Below are positions 18,274-26,843 of a stretch of 41,996 nt of DNA, one piece after another. Numbering within the stretch: position 1 is the first letter of the stretch; each line of letters opens with the position of its first letter. Below the pieces are notes generated by a model that made no database searches, was not told the origin of the DNA, and saw nothing but the letters and a program-made list of their open reading frames with translations. The position numbers were made by a program, and so were the translations under genes. This stretch comes from an uncultured Verrucomicrobiota bacterium (GTDB taxonomy: Bacteria > Verrucomicrobiota > Verrucomicrobiia > Opitutales > Opitutaceae), in contig CAJXQX010000029.1 of the NCBI GenBank assembly GCA_913058185.1, positions 1 to 41,996 of the forward strand, given 5' to 3'.

Positions 18274-18718
18274 TTTCGAAATGACACCAGACCCAGCCAG
18301 TCCGCCCTCATCGCCGATCTAGAGATCGTCCTTGGGGCGACCGAAGAGCAACTTGCTGGTGTCATCGTCGAGCTCTCCGATGTCTGACCGCATTTGAGAC
18401 AGCTCTGGCTGACTGCTTTGGCCCTGATTTCGAACGTATTGGTGACAACCCACCGATGAAAAATTTCTGCCCTTGGTAACCGCGTTTAATGCCCTCAATT
18501 GAGGCCAACAGAAAGCGCTCTTCGGAAACTCACCTATCCCGGCAAAGGCAGAAAGATTCAGAAATCTGCCAAGAGTGAAAAGAAGGCCAAGAGCGAGAAA
18601 AAGGGCTCCACCGCAAAATCTCCCCAGTAAACGCAGCACTGCGCAAAGATACCTTGACGCGAAAATTTGGTCGGCAATCCGACTGGACTTTTGTGTTATA
18701 ACATCCGTTATACCTTTT
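18274..18718. other. Intergenic region with possible gene remnants
   Basis: No intact gene is convincing in this 445-base stretch. On the plus strand two short open stretches look coding-like: one ending at a TGA near 18385 (reading ADLEIVLGATEEQLAGVIVE), and one ending at a TAA near 18630 with a lysine-rich end (GRKIQKSAKSEKKAKSEKKG). They are in different frames with stops between. They may be remains of an eroded gene next to the toxin-antitoxin pair, or chance. A 138-residue minus-strand frame (18319-18735) has low-complexity hydrophobic content and overlaps the antitoxin start, so I do not call it. Confidence 0.35.
18695..18714 (+). promoter_or_regulatory. Putative autoregulatory operator of the AbrB/Doc module
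   Basis: The octamer GTTATAAC (18695-18702) is a perfect palindrome, and its near copy GTTATACC (18707-18714) starts 12 bases later, about one helical turn. They end five bases before the antitoxin ATG. Repeats at this place are typical of operators bound by AbrB/MazE-type antitoxins. They also overlap the best -10-like sequence (TTATAC), with TGGACT 18 bases upstream as a possible -35, which would put transcription start almost at the ATG. Confidence 0.45.
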
Positions 18719-18949
18719 ATGTCGCAGCACACCAAAATTCGAAAAATCGGAAACTCCCTCGGTGTTATTCTGCCAAAGGAAACCTTGGCCGAAATGAACG
18801 TCGAGGAAGGTCAGGCTCTGTATATAACCAAAGCGGATGACGGCAGTCTCCGATTGGCGCCGAGCGACGAAGACTTCGAAAAATCCATGAAGGTGTTCGA
18901 AGGCCTTAATCGTCGGTATCGCAACGCCCTGAACGAACTCGCCAAGTGA
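18719..18949 (+). CDS. AbrB/MazE-type antitoxin
   Basis: A 76-residue DNA-binding antitoxin. The swapped-hairpin AbrB/SpoVT domain is seen as TKIRKIGNSLGVILPKETLA followed by MNVEEGQALYITKADDGSLR; the charged C-terminal tail (residues 48-76, with SMKVFEGLNRRYRNALNELA) would bind and neutralise the toxin. The start is ATG 18719; a frame open from 18575 has no domain ahead of this methionine. Its stop overlaps the toxin start by four bases (GTGA), so the two are translationally coupled. Operator-like GTTATA repeats lie directly upstream. Confidence 0.88.
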   Translation: MSQHTKIRKIGNSLGVILPKETLAEMNVEEGQALYITKADDGSLRLAPSDEDFEKSMKVFEGLNRRYRNALNELAK

Positions 18950-19335
18950 AAACGCTCTATTGGTTCAATCGTCGCGAAGCGATCGCGGCGCACGAACTCA
19001 TGCTCGCTTGCTATGGCGGCGGTTCGGGTGTGCGTGATGATTCAATGTTGGAGTCCGCGTTGGCCAAACCAAAGCAACTGTCCCATTACGGTAGCCCAAG
19101 TCTCTGCGAACTCGCGGCGTCTTATGCCGTGGGGATTGTGAAAAACCATCCCTTCGTGGATGGAAATAAAAGAACTGGGTTCATGTTGGGCGTCGCGTTT
19201 CTAGAACGTAACGGTTGGCAGTTTTCTGGCGACGAGGCTGAGGCCGTGTTGAATACTTTGGCTCTGGCCGCGGGTGAACTCGATGAGGCCGGATTCGCCG
19301 CTTGGCTTGAGGCCAATTCTGCTCCTGCTTCCTAA
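18946..19335 (+). CDS. doc: Doc-type toxin (Fic/DOC fold)
   Basis: A 129-residue Fic-fold protein of the death-on-curing family. The active motif HPFVDGNKRTG is at residues 68-78, with His68, Asp72, Asn74, Lys75 and Arg76 as in phage P1 Doc, which phosphorylates EF-Tu and stops translation. The length and the absence of an inhibitory helix within the protein fit Doc rather than AMP-transferring Fic. The partner here is an AbrB-type antitoxin rather than Phd; that pairing is frequent in bacterial genomes. The start is GTG 18946 in overlap with the antitoxin stop. The whole pair is intact and presumably active. Confidence 0.88.
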   Translation: MKTLYWFNRREAIAAHELMLACYGGGSGVRDDSMLESALAKPKQLSHYGSPSLCELAASYAVGIVKNHPFVDGNKRTGFMLGVAFLERNGWQFSGDEAEAVLNTLALAAGELDEAGFAAWLEANSAPAS

Positions 19336-19344
19336 GCACCCTTC

Positions 19345-20649
19345 ATGGCCGGTTCTTCTTACAAACCTTCTTTGGCTACGGCCGTAATCATTGCCAATAT
19401 GATCGGGACGGGAGTCTTCACGTCTCTCGGTTATCAACTGCTCGATATCAAATCGGGCTTTGTGCTGATCATGCTCTGGGTTGTCGGAGGCATCACCGCG
19501 TTGTGCGGTGCCCTCACCTACGCCGAACTCGGTGCCGCCCTGCCTCGGTCGGGTGGAGAGTATAACTTCCTAACCCGTATCTATCACCCGTTGGTTGGGT
19601 TTATCTCGGGGTGGATTTCTGCGACCATTGGTTTTGCGGCTCCGGTGGCGCTCGCTGCCATTACGTTTGGAAGCTATCTCGGTGCCGCTTTCCCCTCGTT
19701 TGATAAAACGTGGCTGGCCATCGGTTTGATCATCGCGGTCACGGCAGCTCACGTCGGAGGCCGTCAGCGCAGCAGTAATTTCCAAAGTGTTTTCACGGCG
19801 GCCAAAATCAGCCTCATCGTCGCGTTCTGTCTACTTTGCGGGTTCATGGTCGATGAAGTTCAACCGATAAGTTTTCTGCCCCAGTCTGGTGACGGGGCCT
19901 TAATGATCAGCAGCGCCTTTGCCGTTTCGTTGATTTACGTCAATTACGCCTACACCGGCTGGAACTCGGTCACCTACCTGATCAACGAAGTGGATGATGC
20001 CCAAAGAAACTTACCGAAAATCCTGATCACGAGCACGGTGACTGTGCTGATCCTCTACGTGGCCCTGAATTTCACTTTCCTGTTAGTCGCTCCCATGGAG
20101 GCAATGGAAGGCCGCGTTGAAGTGGGCTATATCGCGGCCCAACATGTGTTCGGCGAAACCGGTGCTTCCGCCATTAGTTTTGTTTTGTCGCTGCTACTGA
20201 TATCCACCGTCAGTGCCATGACCATTGCCGGACCCCGCGTGCTTCAAGTGATTGGTGAGGACTATTCCGTTTTTGGGCGGTTGGCGCGTAAGAATGCCGA
20301 TGGCATTCCGTCACTCGCGATTTTGGTGCAGTCCACCATCGCGATAATTTTCGTCCTCACTTCATCGTTCGAAAGCATTCTGCTTTTTTCGGGATTTATC
20401 TTGGGGCTCAATACGGTCTTCGCCGTAGGCGGAATCTTTATTCTGCGTTGGCGGCAACCTGACTTAGTGCGTCCGTATCGCACGTGGCTTTATCCTCTGC
20501 CCCCCTTGATTTATCTGGGCCTGATGTTCTGGACCTTGTTCTACATCACCAAATCCCAGCCCAAAGAAGCCATCATCGCTATCGCCATTATCATTGGTGG
20601 AACCGTGGCCTACTGCTTGGCCCGAAAGTTCGACCGTAAAGCACGGTAG
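19345..20649 (+). CDS. APC-superfamily amino-acid permease
   Basis: A 434-residue integral membrane transporter with about 12 hydrophobic helices. The first carries the glycine-rich substrate motif IIANMIGTGVFTSLG of amino acid-polyamine-organocation permeases, followed by GGITALCGALTYAELGAALP, RSGGEYNFLTRIYHPLVGFI and a consensus-like PYRTWLYPLPPLIYLGLMFW near the end. It should move amino acids or related compounds across the inner membrane with protons or by exchange. The ATG lies nine bases after the toxin stop, which may put it on the same transcript by read-through, though a functional link is unlikely. Specificity is not predictable. Confidence 0.88.
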   Translation: MAGSSYKPSLATAVIIANMIGTGVFTSLGYQLLDIKSGFVLIMLWVVGGITALCGALTYAELGAALPRSGGEYNFLTRIYHPLVGFISGWISATIGFAAPVALAAITFGSYLGAAFPSFDKTWLAIGLIIAVTAAHVGGRQRSSNFQSVFTAAKISLIVAFCLLCGFMVDEVQPISFLPQSGDGALMISSAFAVSLIYVNYAYTGWNSVTYLINEVDDAQRNLPKILITSTVTVLILYVALNFTFLLVAPMEAMEGRVEVGYIAAQHVFGETGASAISFVLSLLLISTVSAMTIAGPRVLQVIGEDYSVFGRLARKNADGIPSLAILVQSTIAIIFVLTSSFESILLFSGFILGLNTVFAVGGIFILRWRQPDLVRPYRTWLYPLPPLIYLGLMFWTLFYITKSQPKEAIIAIAIIIGGTVAYCLARKFDRKAR

Positions 20650-20674
20650 AATGAGGGGACATCTAAAGTTTGAA

Positions 20675-20748
20675 ACGGCGAGCACGGCCCTACCTTCATG
20701 GCCCAAGTAACCCGAATTGTTGGGTGGGCGGTTTCGCCAAAACCGCCG
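20675..20748. repeat. Palindromic repeat units between permease and amidohydrolase
   Basis: The hairpin GGCGGTTT-CGCCA-AAACCGCC (20727-20747) lies between the two convergent genes, and with its flanks matches the unit at 4601-4627 in inverted orientation at 23 of 27 bases. A neighbouring 20-base stretch at 20675-20694 is a shortened relative of the 28-base unit at 4910-4937. These are the same two repeat types found together in the 4.4-4.96 kb gap. A role as a bidirectional terminator is plausible. The rest of the 20650-20856 gap shows nothing else. Confidence 0.78.
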
Positions 20749-20856
20749 TTTCATTGATTCCGCTGCGGCTTTGCCAATGAACGTTTTTGGCCGGCAACCT
20801 TGGCTTCGAGCGGGGCCATAGGCCGGTGCACCCAGGCACCGAGTAATGATGCAATC

Positions 20857-21951
20857 CTAGCGGCCGGAAATCGGCTTCGGGTTAACGCCGGGAATCAAAC
20901 GCATCGCGTTTTTGTAATACACCTTTTGCAGCACCTCATCGGAGAGATCCAAACCGTAGAGTCGCCAAAAAGCATGGCGTTTACGGTAGTAAGGGAAATA
21001 CTCGTCGGCGGTCTCCAGCACGCGGAAATAAGTGTAATACTCCTCCGGAGCCCAGGTGTCTTTACCCATCAAAATTCGGTCCTGATATTTATCAAAGAAG
21101 GCCCGAGCATGACGCGGTTGCCGGCCCGGGTCATAGATAATGGCGCCCATTTCAACCACGGTGTTCGGTAGTGCATCGAGATAACCACCCAGTCGGTCCA
21201 GGTCATTCGCCATCCACATAAAGTGAGCGATAATAAAAGTGGTATTAGGATGCCGCTGGTAGACATTAACCTGCTCTTTAATGAGCTGATCAAAACTGGG
21301 CTCACCCGTGCGTATGCGACGGGGTTTTTGTTTCAGCTCCAACCAACGTTCGTTGTTCCCGTCGTGTGGTAGCCAGAACTGTGCGGGATCACCAACGTGA
21401 ATCAAAACCGGCACGCCAAGCTCTCCCGCTTTGGCCCAGAGCGGATCCAACCGCGAATCGTCCACCCGCACGCGGCCGAGCGGATCGAAGACATACATAC
21501 CGAGGCTTTTGAAAATCTTCAGGCCCTGGGCCCCTGCCTTCACATCCGCCTCGAATTGAGCGGCGGTTTTCTCCGCGTAGCCGGGGTCGTTGATGCCATC
21601 ATAAGATGGATTGGCGAAAACGGCAAAACGGTCCGGATGTCGGGCTTTCGATTTGGCCAGAATATGCTTCAGCCTATCGCCACTGCCACCGGAAAGGTTC
21701 ACCATCACCGCCATGTTGAGTTTGTCCATTTCGGCCACCACGGCGTCGACACTTTGATTGGTCATCCGGCTGCCACCCGATTGGTGGTTGTGGACATCCA
21801 CAAACGGGAACCGAGCGCTGGTTACCGGGTTTTCCGGCACCACAAGTGTGGACTCGGGTTCATACTCTTCGAAACCCATTTCCTGGGCGCTGACCACACC
21901 GGCCGATGCTAACAATAAAACGGAGGCGCTGAACGCGATGCGATTGTTCAT
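20857..21951 (-). CDS. Exported amidohydrolase-family (amidohydrolase_2) enzyme
   Basis: A 364-residue TIM-barrel metal hydrolase with an N-terminal signal peptide (NNRIAFSASVLLLASAGVVS, then AQ), so it acts outside the cytoplasm. Metal ligands expected for the family are visible: FPFVDVHNHQ (HxH), VPVLIHVGDP, TTFIIAHFMWM and MGKDTWAPEEYY (Asp). This group includes decarboxylases and lactonases such as ACMSD-like enzymes; the reaction cannot be named from sequence. The start is ATG 21951; a frame from 22023 would place the signal peptide inside. It follows yqeY by 31 bases on the same strand. Confidence 0.86.
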   Translation of the reverse strand: MNNRIAFSASVLLLASAGVVSAQEMGFEEYEPESTLVVPENPVTSARFPFVDVHNHQSGGSRMTNQSVDAVVAEMDKLNMAVMVNLSGGSGDRLKHILAKSKARHPDRFAVFANPSYDGINDPGYAEKTAAQFEADVKAGAQGLKIFKSLGMYVFDPLGRVRVDDSRLDPLWAKAGELGVPVLIHVGDPAQFWLPHDGNNERWLELKQKPRRIRTGEPSFDQLIKEQVNVYQRHPNTTFIIAHFMWMANDLDRLGGYLDALPNTVVEMGAIIYDPGRQPRHARAFFDKYQDRILMGKDTWAPEEYYTYFRVLETADEYFPYYRKRHAFWRLYGLDLSDEVLQKVYYKNAMRLIPGVNPKPISGR

Positions 21952-21982
21952 AATGAGGAAACCAGGGTTTAATGATGCCAGC

Positions 21983-22432
21983 TCAGACGAGCTTGGATTG
22001 GATGATTTCACTCGCGGCTCCAAAATCGATCAGGCCGGCCTCAGGATGAGATTTAAGCAGGCCCATGACCTTGCCCATCTCTCGCTTGGTTTGAGCACCG
22101 GATTTTGCCAACGCATCGACGACGATCGCTTCCAATTTGTCGCCGGTAATTTGCGCGGGTAAATATGCCTCGAGCCATACGATCTCCTTGTCGTTGTTGT
22201 CGACGAGATCTTGTCGGCCAGCTTTAGCGAACTCCACATTCGCATCAGTCATGTTTTTCACTGCCTTGCGCATCGTCGAGATGACCAAGGCATCATCAAT
22301 GGCAGCTTCGGTATCCATTGATGCCCGCTGAATGCCGGCATCCGCGGTGCGCAGCCCAGTGGCTTTCTCGCTTTCGCGGGCCTTCAAGGCGGTAATAATG
22401 TCTGCTCGGAGTTGATTGTAGAGAGATGACAT
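21983..22432 (-). CDS. yqeY: GatB/YqeY domain protein
   Basis: A 149-residue protein of the YqeY family, which resembles the C-terminal tRNA-binding tail of GatB (the amidotransferase that makes Gln-tRNA and Asn-tRNA). Visible family features are LYNQLRADIITALKARESEK, VISTMRKAVKNM, WLEAYLPAQIT and GKVMGLLKSHPEAGLIDFGA. A stand-alone role is not known. The start at ATG 22432 matches family length; the frame continues to 22519 but the extra residues look non-coding. It is divergent from the exported protein gene at 22496 with 63 bases between. Confidence 0.92.
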   Translation of the reverse strand: MSSLYNQLRADIITALKARESEKATGLRTADAGIQRASMDTEAAIDDALVISTMRKAVKNMTDANVEFAKAGRQDLVDNNDKEIVWLEAYLPAQITGDKLEAIVVDALAKSGAQTKREMGKVMGLLKSHPEAGLIDFGAASEIIQSKLV

Positions 22433-22495
22433 AACTAAAATAAGAACAGGAGTTGAGCAAAGCGCGACGTGTAACTTGAATGAGACGCACAAAGA

Positions 22496-23290
22496 ATGCC
22501 CTCTTCCTCCAAGATCCACTATTTATCCGCCACCCTACTGGCTTTCCTGTCGCTCGCGGGCCAAGTAATCGCGGCCGAGTCAGCTCAGTTGGCTGACCCT
22601 ACGCCGCTGCAAGACGCGATCGAGACCTACAGCGACGCCGAACGGCACTGGGCTTACGAACAGACGGTAACTGAGTATAATCGTAAAGGTCAGCCCCGGG
22701 ACGTGCTCATTACCCAAGTGGACCCATCTCTACCCTGGGACCAACGAGACGTGTTGATTGCCACTGTCAAGGGGCCAGCCACCGAACGCGAAAAACGTCG
22801 CTATCAAAAGGATCGTGAAAAGGACCGGCGCAAGCGCGAACGTGGGCTCGAAGACCGTCAGCGGCTGCGCGACCGCATGGACTTCCCGATGAGCCGGATC
22901 GTATCTGAAACCACCGAAACACGCACCTATGCCGTGCCTTTATTGCCGGACTCGAAATCGGGATTTCCGATGGAGAAAATTAAAATGAAAGCGTGGATCC
23001 ACCCTGAGTCTGGAGAGCTACAAGGCATCGAGGCTAAACTCCAAGAGGCGGTGCGCCTGAAAGCAGTCGCGAAGGTCAAGAACCTGCACCTCAAAATCGC
23101 CTTCACCAGACCACTGCCAGAAAAAGACGCGGTCGCACTCACCCATTTGCGTGGAACGGCTGCCGCTTCGGTTTTATTTTTCCCGGTTGGCGGCGAAGTC
23201 CTGGTCGAGCGGAAAAGTCACCGCTGGGTGACGCCTTACGACGATCGATTCAATGTGGAGCTCGGCACTCCGACCGCCGTCGGATTCTAA
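22496..23290 (+). CDS. Exported protein of unknown function with Arg/Lys-rich segment
   Basis: I do not recognise this 264-residue protein. It has a clear signal peptide (SATLLAFLSLAGQVIAAES). A region follows that looks like a helix-strand mixture (residues 35-95, including YEQTVTEYNRKGQ and VDPSLPWDQRDVLIATVKG). An extremely basic helix-forming segment comes next (residues 97-128, mostly Arg, Lys, Glu, Asp). The rest is a beta-rich C-terminal half with MKAWIHPESGELQGIEAKLQ and LHLKIAFTRPLPEKDAVAL. The beta half resembles, in general style only, periplasmic lipoprotein-carrier-like folds. It ends seven bases before menB's stop (convergent). Composition is like its neighbours, so transfer is not indicated. 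Likely periplasmic. Confidence 0.8.
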   Translation: MPSSSKIHYLSATLLAFLSLAGQVIAAESAQLADPTPLQDAIETYSDAERHWAYEQTVTEYNRKGQPRDVLITQVDPSLPWDQRDVLIATVKGPATEREKRRYQKDREKDRRKRERGLEDRQRLRDRMDFPMSRIVSETTETRTYAVPLLPDSKSGFPMEKIKMKAWIHPESGELQGIEAKLQEAVRLKAVAKVKNLHLKIAFTRPLPEKDAVALTHLRGTAAASVLFFPVGGEVLVERKSHRWVTPYDDRFNVELGTPTAVGF

Positions 23291-23297
23291 CGCATCC

Positions 23298-24134
23298 CTA
23301 CGGCAGCCAGGGGAATCGGCGGGCGTCGGGTTTACGTTTCTCCCGTTGCGCGGAGTGAAACTCCTTCGCTTCATCACTCATGTAGTATAGTAAAGTCGCG
23401 TTGCCCGCTAGTTCCTGTAATCCGGCTTGGCCATCGACATCAGCATTGAAGGCAGCCTTGAGGCAACGGATGGCCAACGGACTGTGACCGAGAATTTCCT
23501 GGGCCCATTTCACGCCTTCCGACTCAAGTTCCGCAATCGGAACCACGGTATTCACCAGGCCCATCTCGAGTGCCTCAGTGGAATTATACTGGCGGCAAAG
23601 ATACCAGATCTCGCGGGCCTTCTTTTGGCCCACGATTCGAGCCAAATAGCTCGCACCAAAGCCACCGTCAAAACTCCCCATGGCCGGACCGACCTGACCG
23701 CAGATTGCATTGTCCGCGGCAATGGAAAGATCGCAGACCAAGTGTAACACATGGCCTCCGCCGATGGCATAACCCGCGATCAACGCGATCACGACCTTGG
23801 GCATCGAACGAATCAATTTCTGCACATCCAAAATATTCAGCCGAGGGATGCCGTCCGCGCCCACGTAACCCGCGGGGCCTCGAACACTTTGGTCACCGCC
23901 CGCACAGAACGCGTATTTCCCGTCGGTATGCGGACCAGCGCCCGTGAGAAGCACCACGCCGATAGTGGTATCGTCGCGAGCGTCAGCTAGTGCCTCGTAA
24001 AGTTCGAAAACCGTCTCAGGCCGAAACGCATTTCGTTTCTCTGGCCGATTGAGAGTGATCTTAGCGATCCCATCGGTCTTCTGATAAATGATGTCTTCGT
24101 AGGGTTTAACGATCTGCCAATCGGGTAGGCTCAT
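23298..24134 (-). CDS. menB: 1,4-dihydroxy-2-naphthoyl-CoA synthase
   Basis: MenB is a crotonase-fold enzyme that closes the naphthoate ring from o-succinylbenzoyl-CoA in menaquinone synthesis. The 278-residue product shows [17 protein letters not shown], the loop [10 protein letters not shown], the oxyanion-hole segment [20 protein letters not shown], and [20 protein letters not shown], typical of MenB rather than other enoyl-CoA hydratases. The C-terminus [21 protein letters not shown] is also MenB-like. I start at ATG 24134 (MSLPDWQ); the frame extends to 24239 but with no homologous residues. It is separated from menD by a gene on the opposite strand, so it has its own promoter. Confidence 0.95.
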   Translation of the reverse strand: MSLPDWQIVKPYEDIIYQKTDGIAKITLNRPEKRNAFRPETVFELYEALADARDDTTIGVVLLTGAGPHTDGKYAFCAGGDQSVRGPAGYVGADGIPRLNILDVQKLIRSMPKVVIALIAGYAIGGGHVLHLVCDLSIAADNAICGQVGPAMGSFDGGFGASYLARIVGQKKAREIWYLCRQYNSTEALEMGLVNTVVPIAELESEGVKWAQEILGHSPLAIRCLKAAFNADVDGQAGLQELAGNATLLYYMSDEAKEFHSAQREKRKPDARRFPWLP

Positions 24135-24227
24135 GGCGGAATAGTTGGGTGCCCATTGCTGAACAGTCAACTGAGCGCATCGGCTTTCCTTCTCGTCACA
24201 ATTGTTCGGAAATGATCCCGTCATCGT

Positions 24228-25127
24228 ATGCGCTCCCACCGTCCCCAGCTCGCCACCCTACTCCTTTCCTTTGCTCTCCTAGCTACCCCGAATGCCCAGG
24301 CCGCCGAACCGGTGCTCCAATGGGAAACCTCCGGGTTTATGGCTCCCGAATCGGTGGCTTACGATGCGCAACGTGACTGCTACTACGTTTCCAACCTAGG
24401 CACGCGGGGAGAAGACCGTACGCCGAATGACGGATTCATCAGCAAAGTGGATCGATCGGGGAAAATTATAGAACTCAAGTGGGCAACCGGCTTGGAAGAC
24501 CCCAAGGGATTGGCGGTCGCCAACGGTCGGCTCTATGTCGGTGATACTCCCGCCATGTGGGAGGTTGATTTGGAGTCGGGGAAAGTGCTCAACCGCTATG
24601 CACCCGCTGACGGCCAGAATGGCGGCTTTAACGACTGCACTGTCGACCCCGACGGAAACGTCTACGTTTACAGCAGCCGATTGAGCACGGTCTACCGGCT
24701 GCACGCGGGACGATTTGAAGCGTGGCGTGAAATTGATACATCGGTGACCGGTGGACTCAATGGCCTTCGCGCTGAAACCGATCGACTCTTGCTGGGCGGA
24801 TGGACCATTCGCGACTCCAACGGTGAGGAACAACTTGGACACCTATCAGTCATCCGTTTCGTCGATAAGTCGCTTTCGCGCATCGGCGATTCACCCGTGG
24901 CCCATATTGACGGAATCGAACCCGATGGTGCGGGTGGTTACATCGTAACCGACTGGCCAACGGGGGATGTCAAACACGTCACCGCCGATGGTGCCGTCAC
25001 CACAATCATGCTGCTGGCAAAGGGCACCGCTGATCTCGAATACTTGATTGAGGACAGACTCATGGTGATCCCCTCTATGCTCGAAGATACCGTAAGAGCC
25101 TTCGTATGGTCCCCGGCAGCTAACTAG
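24228..25127 (+). CDS. Exported SMP-30/gluconolactonase-like beta-propeller
   Basis: A 299-residue secreted protein with a signal peptide ([17 protein letters not shown]) and a series of propeller blades: [78 protein letters not shown]. The pattern is that of SMP-30/gluconolactonase/NHL-like six-bladed propellers, some of which are calcium-dependent lactonases. No fixed catalytic motif is evident, so it could simply bind a ligand. It lies inside the men region on the other strand: its stop (25125-25127) overlaps menD's stop (25120-25122), and its start is 93 bases from menB's. Confidence 0.75.
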   Translation: MRSHRPQLATLLLSFALLATPNAQAAEPVLQWETSGFMAPESVAYDAQRDCYYVSNLGTRGEDRTPNDGFISKVDRSGKIIELKWATGLEDPKGLAVANGRLYVGDTPAMWEVDLESGKVLNRYAPADGQNGGFNDCTVDPDGNVYVYSSRLSTVYRLHAGRFEAWREIDTSVTGGLNGLRAETDRLLLGGWTIRDSNGEEQLGHLSVIRFVDKSLSRIGDSPVAHIDGIEPDGAGGYIVTDWPTGDVKHVTADGAVTTIMLLAKGTADLEYLIEDRLMVIPSMLEDTVRAFVWSPAAN

Positions 25128-26841
25128 CTCGAGCCAAACTCCGGAGCAATTTCTTGCGGGTAGCTGCGTCTTTTTTTCGATCAGTCTTATACTCAAAGAC
25201 ACGTAACACCATCGATGGAGCACTTATCTTTTCGGCTAAACCCGTTAGGTCTGCTAGGATGATATGATCAACGCCGTGCGCGTGGCAAAGGTCGCCGAAA
25301 TCCACCGTGGGGGGCGTGCCGAAATATCGCTCAAATGGTGGTTCGAACTTCGCGACCGGGAGATGTTCAAAAATCCCGCCACCCGAATTATTGATCAAGA
25401 GAACGGTTAAACTACCTTTAAATTCGCGGGCCACGAGCAGACCATTTGAATCATGTAAGAATGCGAGATCACCGGTGAGTAAAAACACGGGCCTCTCAGA
25501 CTCATGAGCGACGCCGAGTGCGGTGGATAATGTTCCGTCGATCCCGTTGGCGCCCCGACTGGAGTATATCCTAAGTCCGCGATCAGTCTTTGGCCAAAAA
25601 CACTCTACATCGCGCACCGGCATGCTGCTGGCCACGACCAGGTCTGCGTTGTCCGGGATGACGCCAGCCAACGCGTAGGTGAGACTCCCCTCAAAACCAA
25701 CAGCGACGCTAGTTTGCATCCATCCATTCATGTTTTTCGTAACTTGAGCATCAGCTTCTAGCCAAGAATTCGCAAAGCTCCCGAGATTCGAAGTATGGCC
25801 ATCAATCTGCAGCGCCATGGGCGAGGCGGTGATTTCTCGAGTGCGACCGTGGACCGCATCGCGACTCCCTTCCCGTTCGGACACCATGACCATTTCGGCC
25901 TGAGAACTTTCCAGCCAATTGCGGAGCGCTTTACTGGTCGGCCAACTCTCCAACGCGACGACATAACGTGGATTCAAGTCACGAGCGAGAGCTTCATTTC
26001 GTAGGATGATATCGTAACCCGCGATCACGTTGGATGAAACCGCCGCTCCCTGCCGCAGGGGTGAAAGCGCATCGGCTAGGATCGGCCATCCGGTGGTCGC
26101 CGACAACGACAATATATGGGCGACGTAGGCAGCGGGATCGGCCGGCATGGCTGGACCGGCAATAATTAATCCGCGTTGCGTCGTGATTCGTTGAACGAAA
26201 CGAACTGCTCCAGTCTGAATTTCCGGCAGGTCGGGAATCGCGAAGAAACCTTCATCGAGCTGCTCCGAGAACTTCTTCGCGGCACCCTCGTCGGCCACCG
26301 GTGGTAGTGGGTCACGGAATGGCGTATTGAGATGAACTGGACCATTCGTGTTCGCCCGCGTCCACGCCTGTCGTGTCGTTTGACGCAGGTAAGCGAAGAG
26401 TTTCCCGTCAAGTTCTGGCACCGCCATCTCGTGATACCAGTTGGCATACTTCCCAAATAAACGGTGCTGATCGATGGTCTGACCCGAAGCACAGTCCCTC
26501 AATTCAGGGGGACGGTCAGCCGTGATTACAATCAGCGGCACGCCGGTTTCATGCGCCTCGATTAAAGCCGGCAGATAATGAGCCCCGGCACTGCCACTGG
26601 TGCAAAGAAGCACGACTGGTCGATGGGTGCGACGGGCGATTCCCAGGGCAAAGAAAGCGGCTGACCTTTCGTCGACCACGGGCGTTGTATTAACCGCGAC
26701 GGCTGCGGCCAAGGCGAGCGTTAGCGGCGTGGACCGTGAACCCGGTGAGATCACCGCATGCTGCAATCCCTCACGAACCAACGTTTCGACAAATACAGAA
26801 GCCCACAGGCTGTTGAGATTACGGGTATCCAGATTGCTCAT
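25120..26841 (-). CDS. menD: 2-succinyl-5-enolpyruvyl-6-hydroxy-3-cyclohexene-1-carboxylate synthase
   Basis: MenD is a thiamine-diphosphate enzyme that condenses 2-oxoglutarate with isochorismate, the first committed step of the classical menaquinone pathway. The 573-residue product has the MenD signature VISPGSRSTPLTLALAAAV, with VVDERSAAFFALGIARRT, TSGSAGAHYLPALIEA, ITADRPPELRDCASGQTIDQ, and the ThDP-binding end LTGDLAFLHDSNGLL then NNSGGGIFEHLPV. It starts two bases after the menF stop, so they form one transcript. The long-chain form of menD is expected to work as a tetramer in the cytoplasm. Confidence 0.97.
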   Translation of the reverse strand: MSNLDTRNLNSLWASVFVETLVREGLQHAVISPGSRSTPLTLALAAAVAVNTTPVVDERSAAFFALGIARRTHRPVVLLCTSGSAGAHYLPALIEAHETGVPLIVITADRPPELRDCASGQTIDQHRLFGKYANWYHEMAVPELDGKLFAYLRQTTRQAWTRANTNGPVHLNTPFRDPLPPVADEGAAKKFSEQLDEGFFAIPDLPEIQTGAVRFVQRITTQRGLIIAGPAMPADPAAYVAHILSLSATTGWPILADALSPLRQGAAVSSNVIAGYDIILRNEALARDLNPRYVVALESWPTSKALRNWLESSQAEMVMVSEREGSRDAVHGRTREITASPMALQIDGHTSNLGSFANSWLEADAQVTKNMNGWMQTSVAVGFEGSLTYALAGVIPDNADLVVASSMPVRDVECFWPKTDRGLRIYSSRGANGIDGTLSTALGVAHESERPVFLLTGDLAFLHDSNGLLVAREFKGSLTVLLINNSGGGIFEHLPVAKFEPPFERYFGTPPTVDFGDLCHAHGVDHIILADLTGLAEKISAPSMVLRVFEYKTDRKKDAATRKKLLRSLARAS

Positions 26842-26843
26842 GG

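Noticed and set aside
18319-18735. 138-codon minus-strand frame upstream of the antitoxin
   Set aside because: It overlaps the antitoxin start and the operator repeats, and the product is low-complexity with no recognisable domain.
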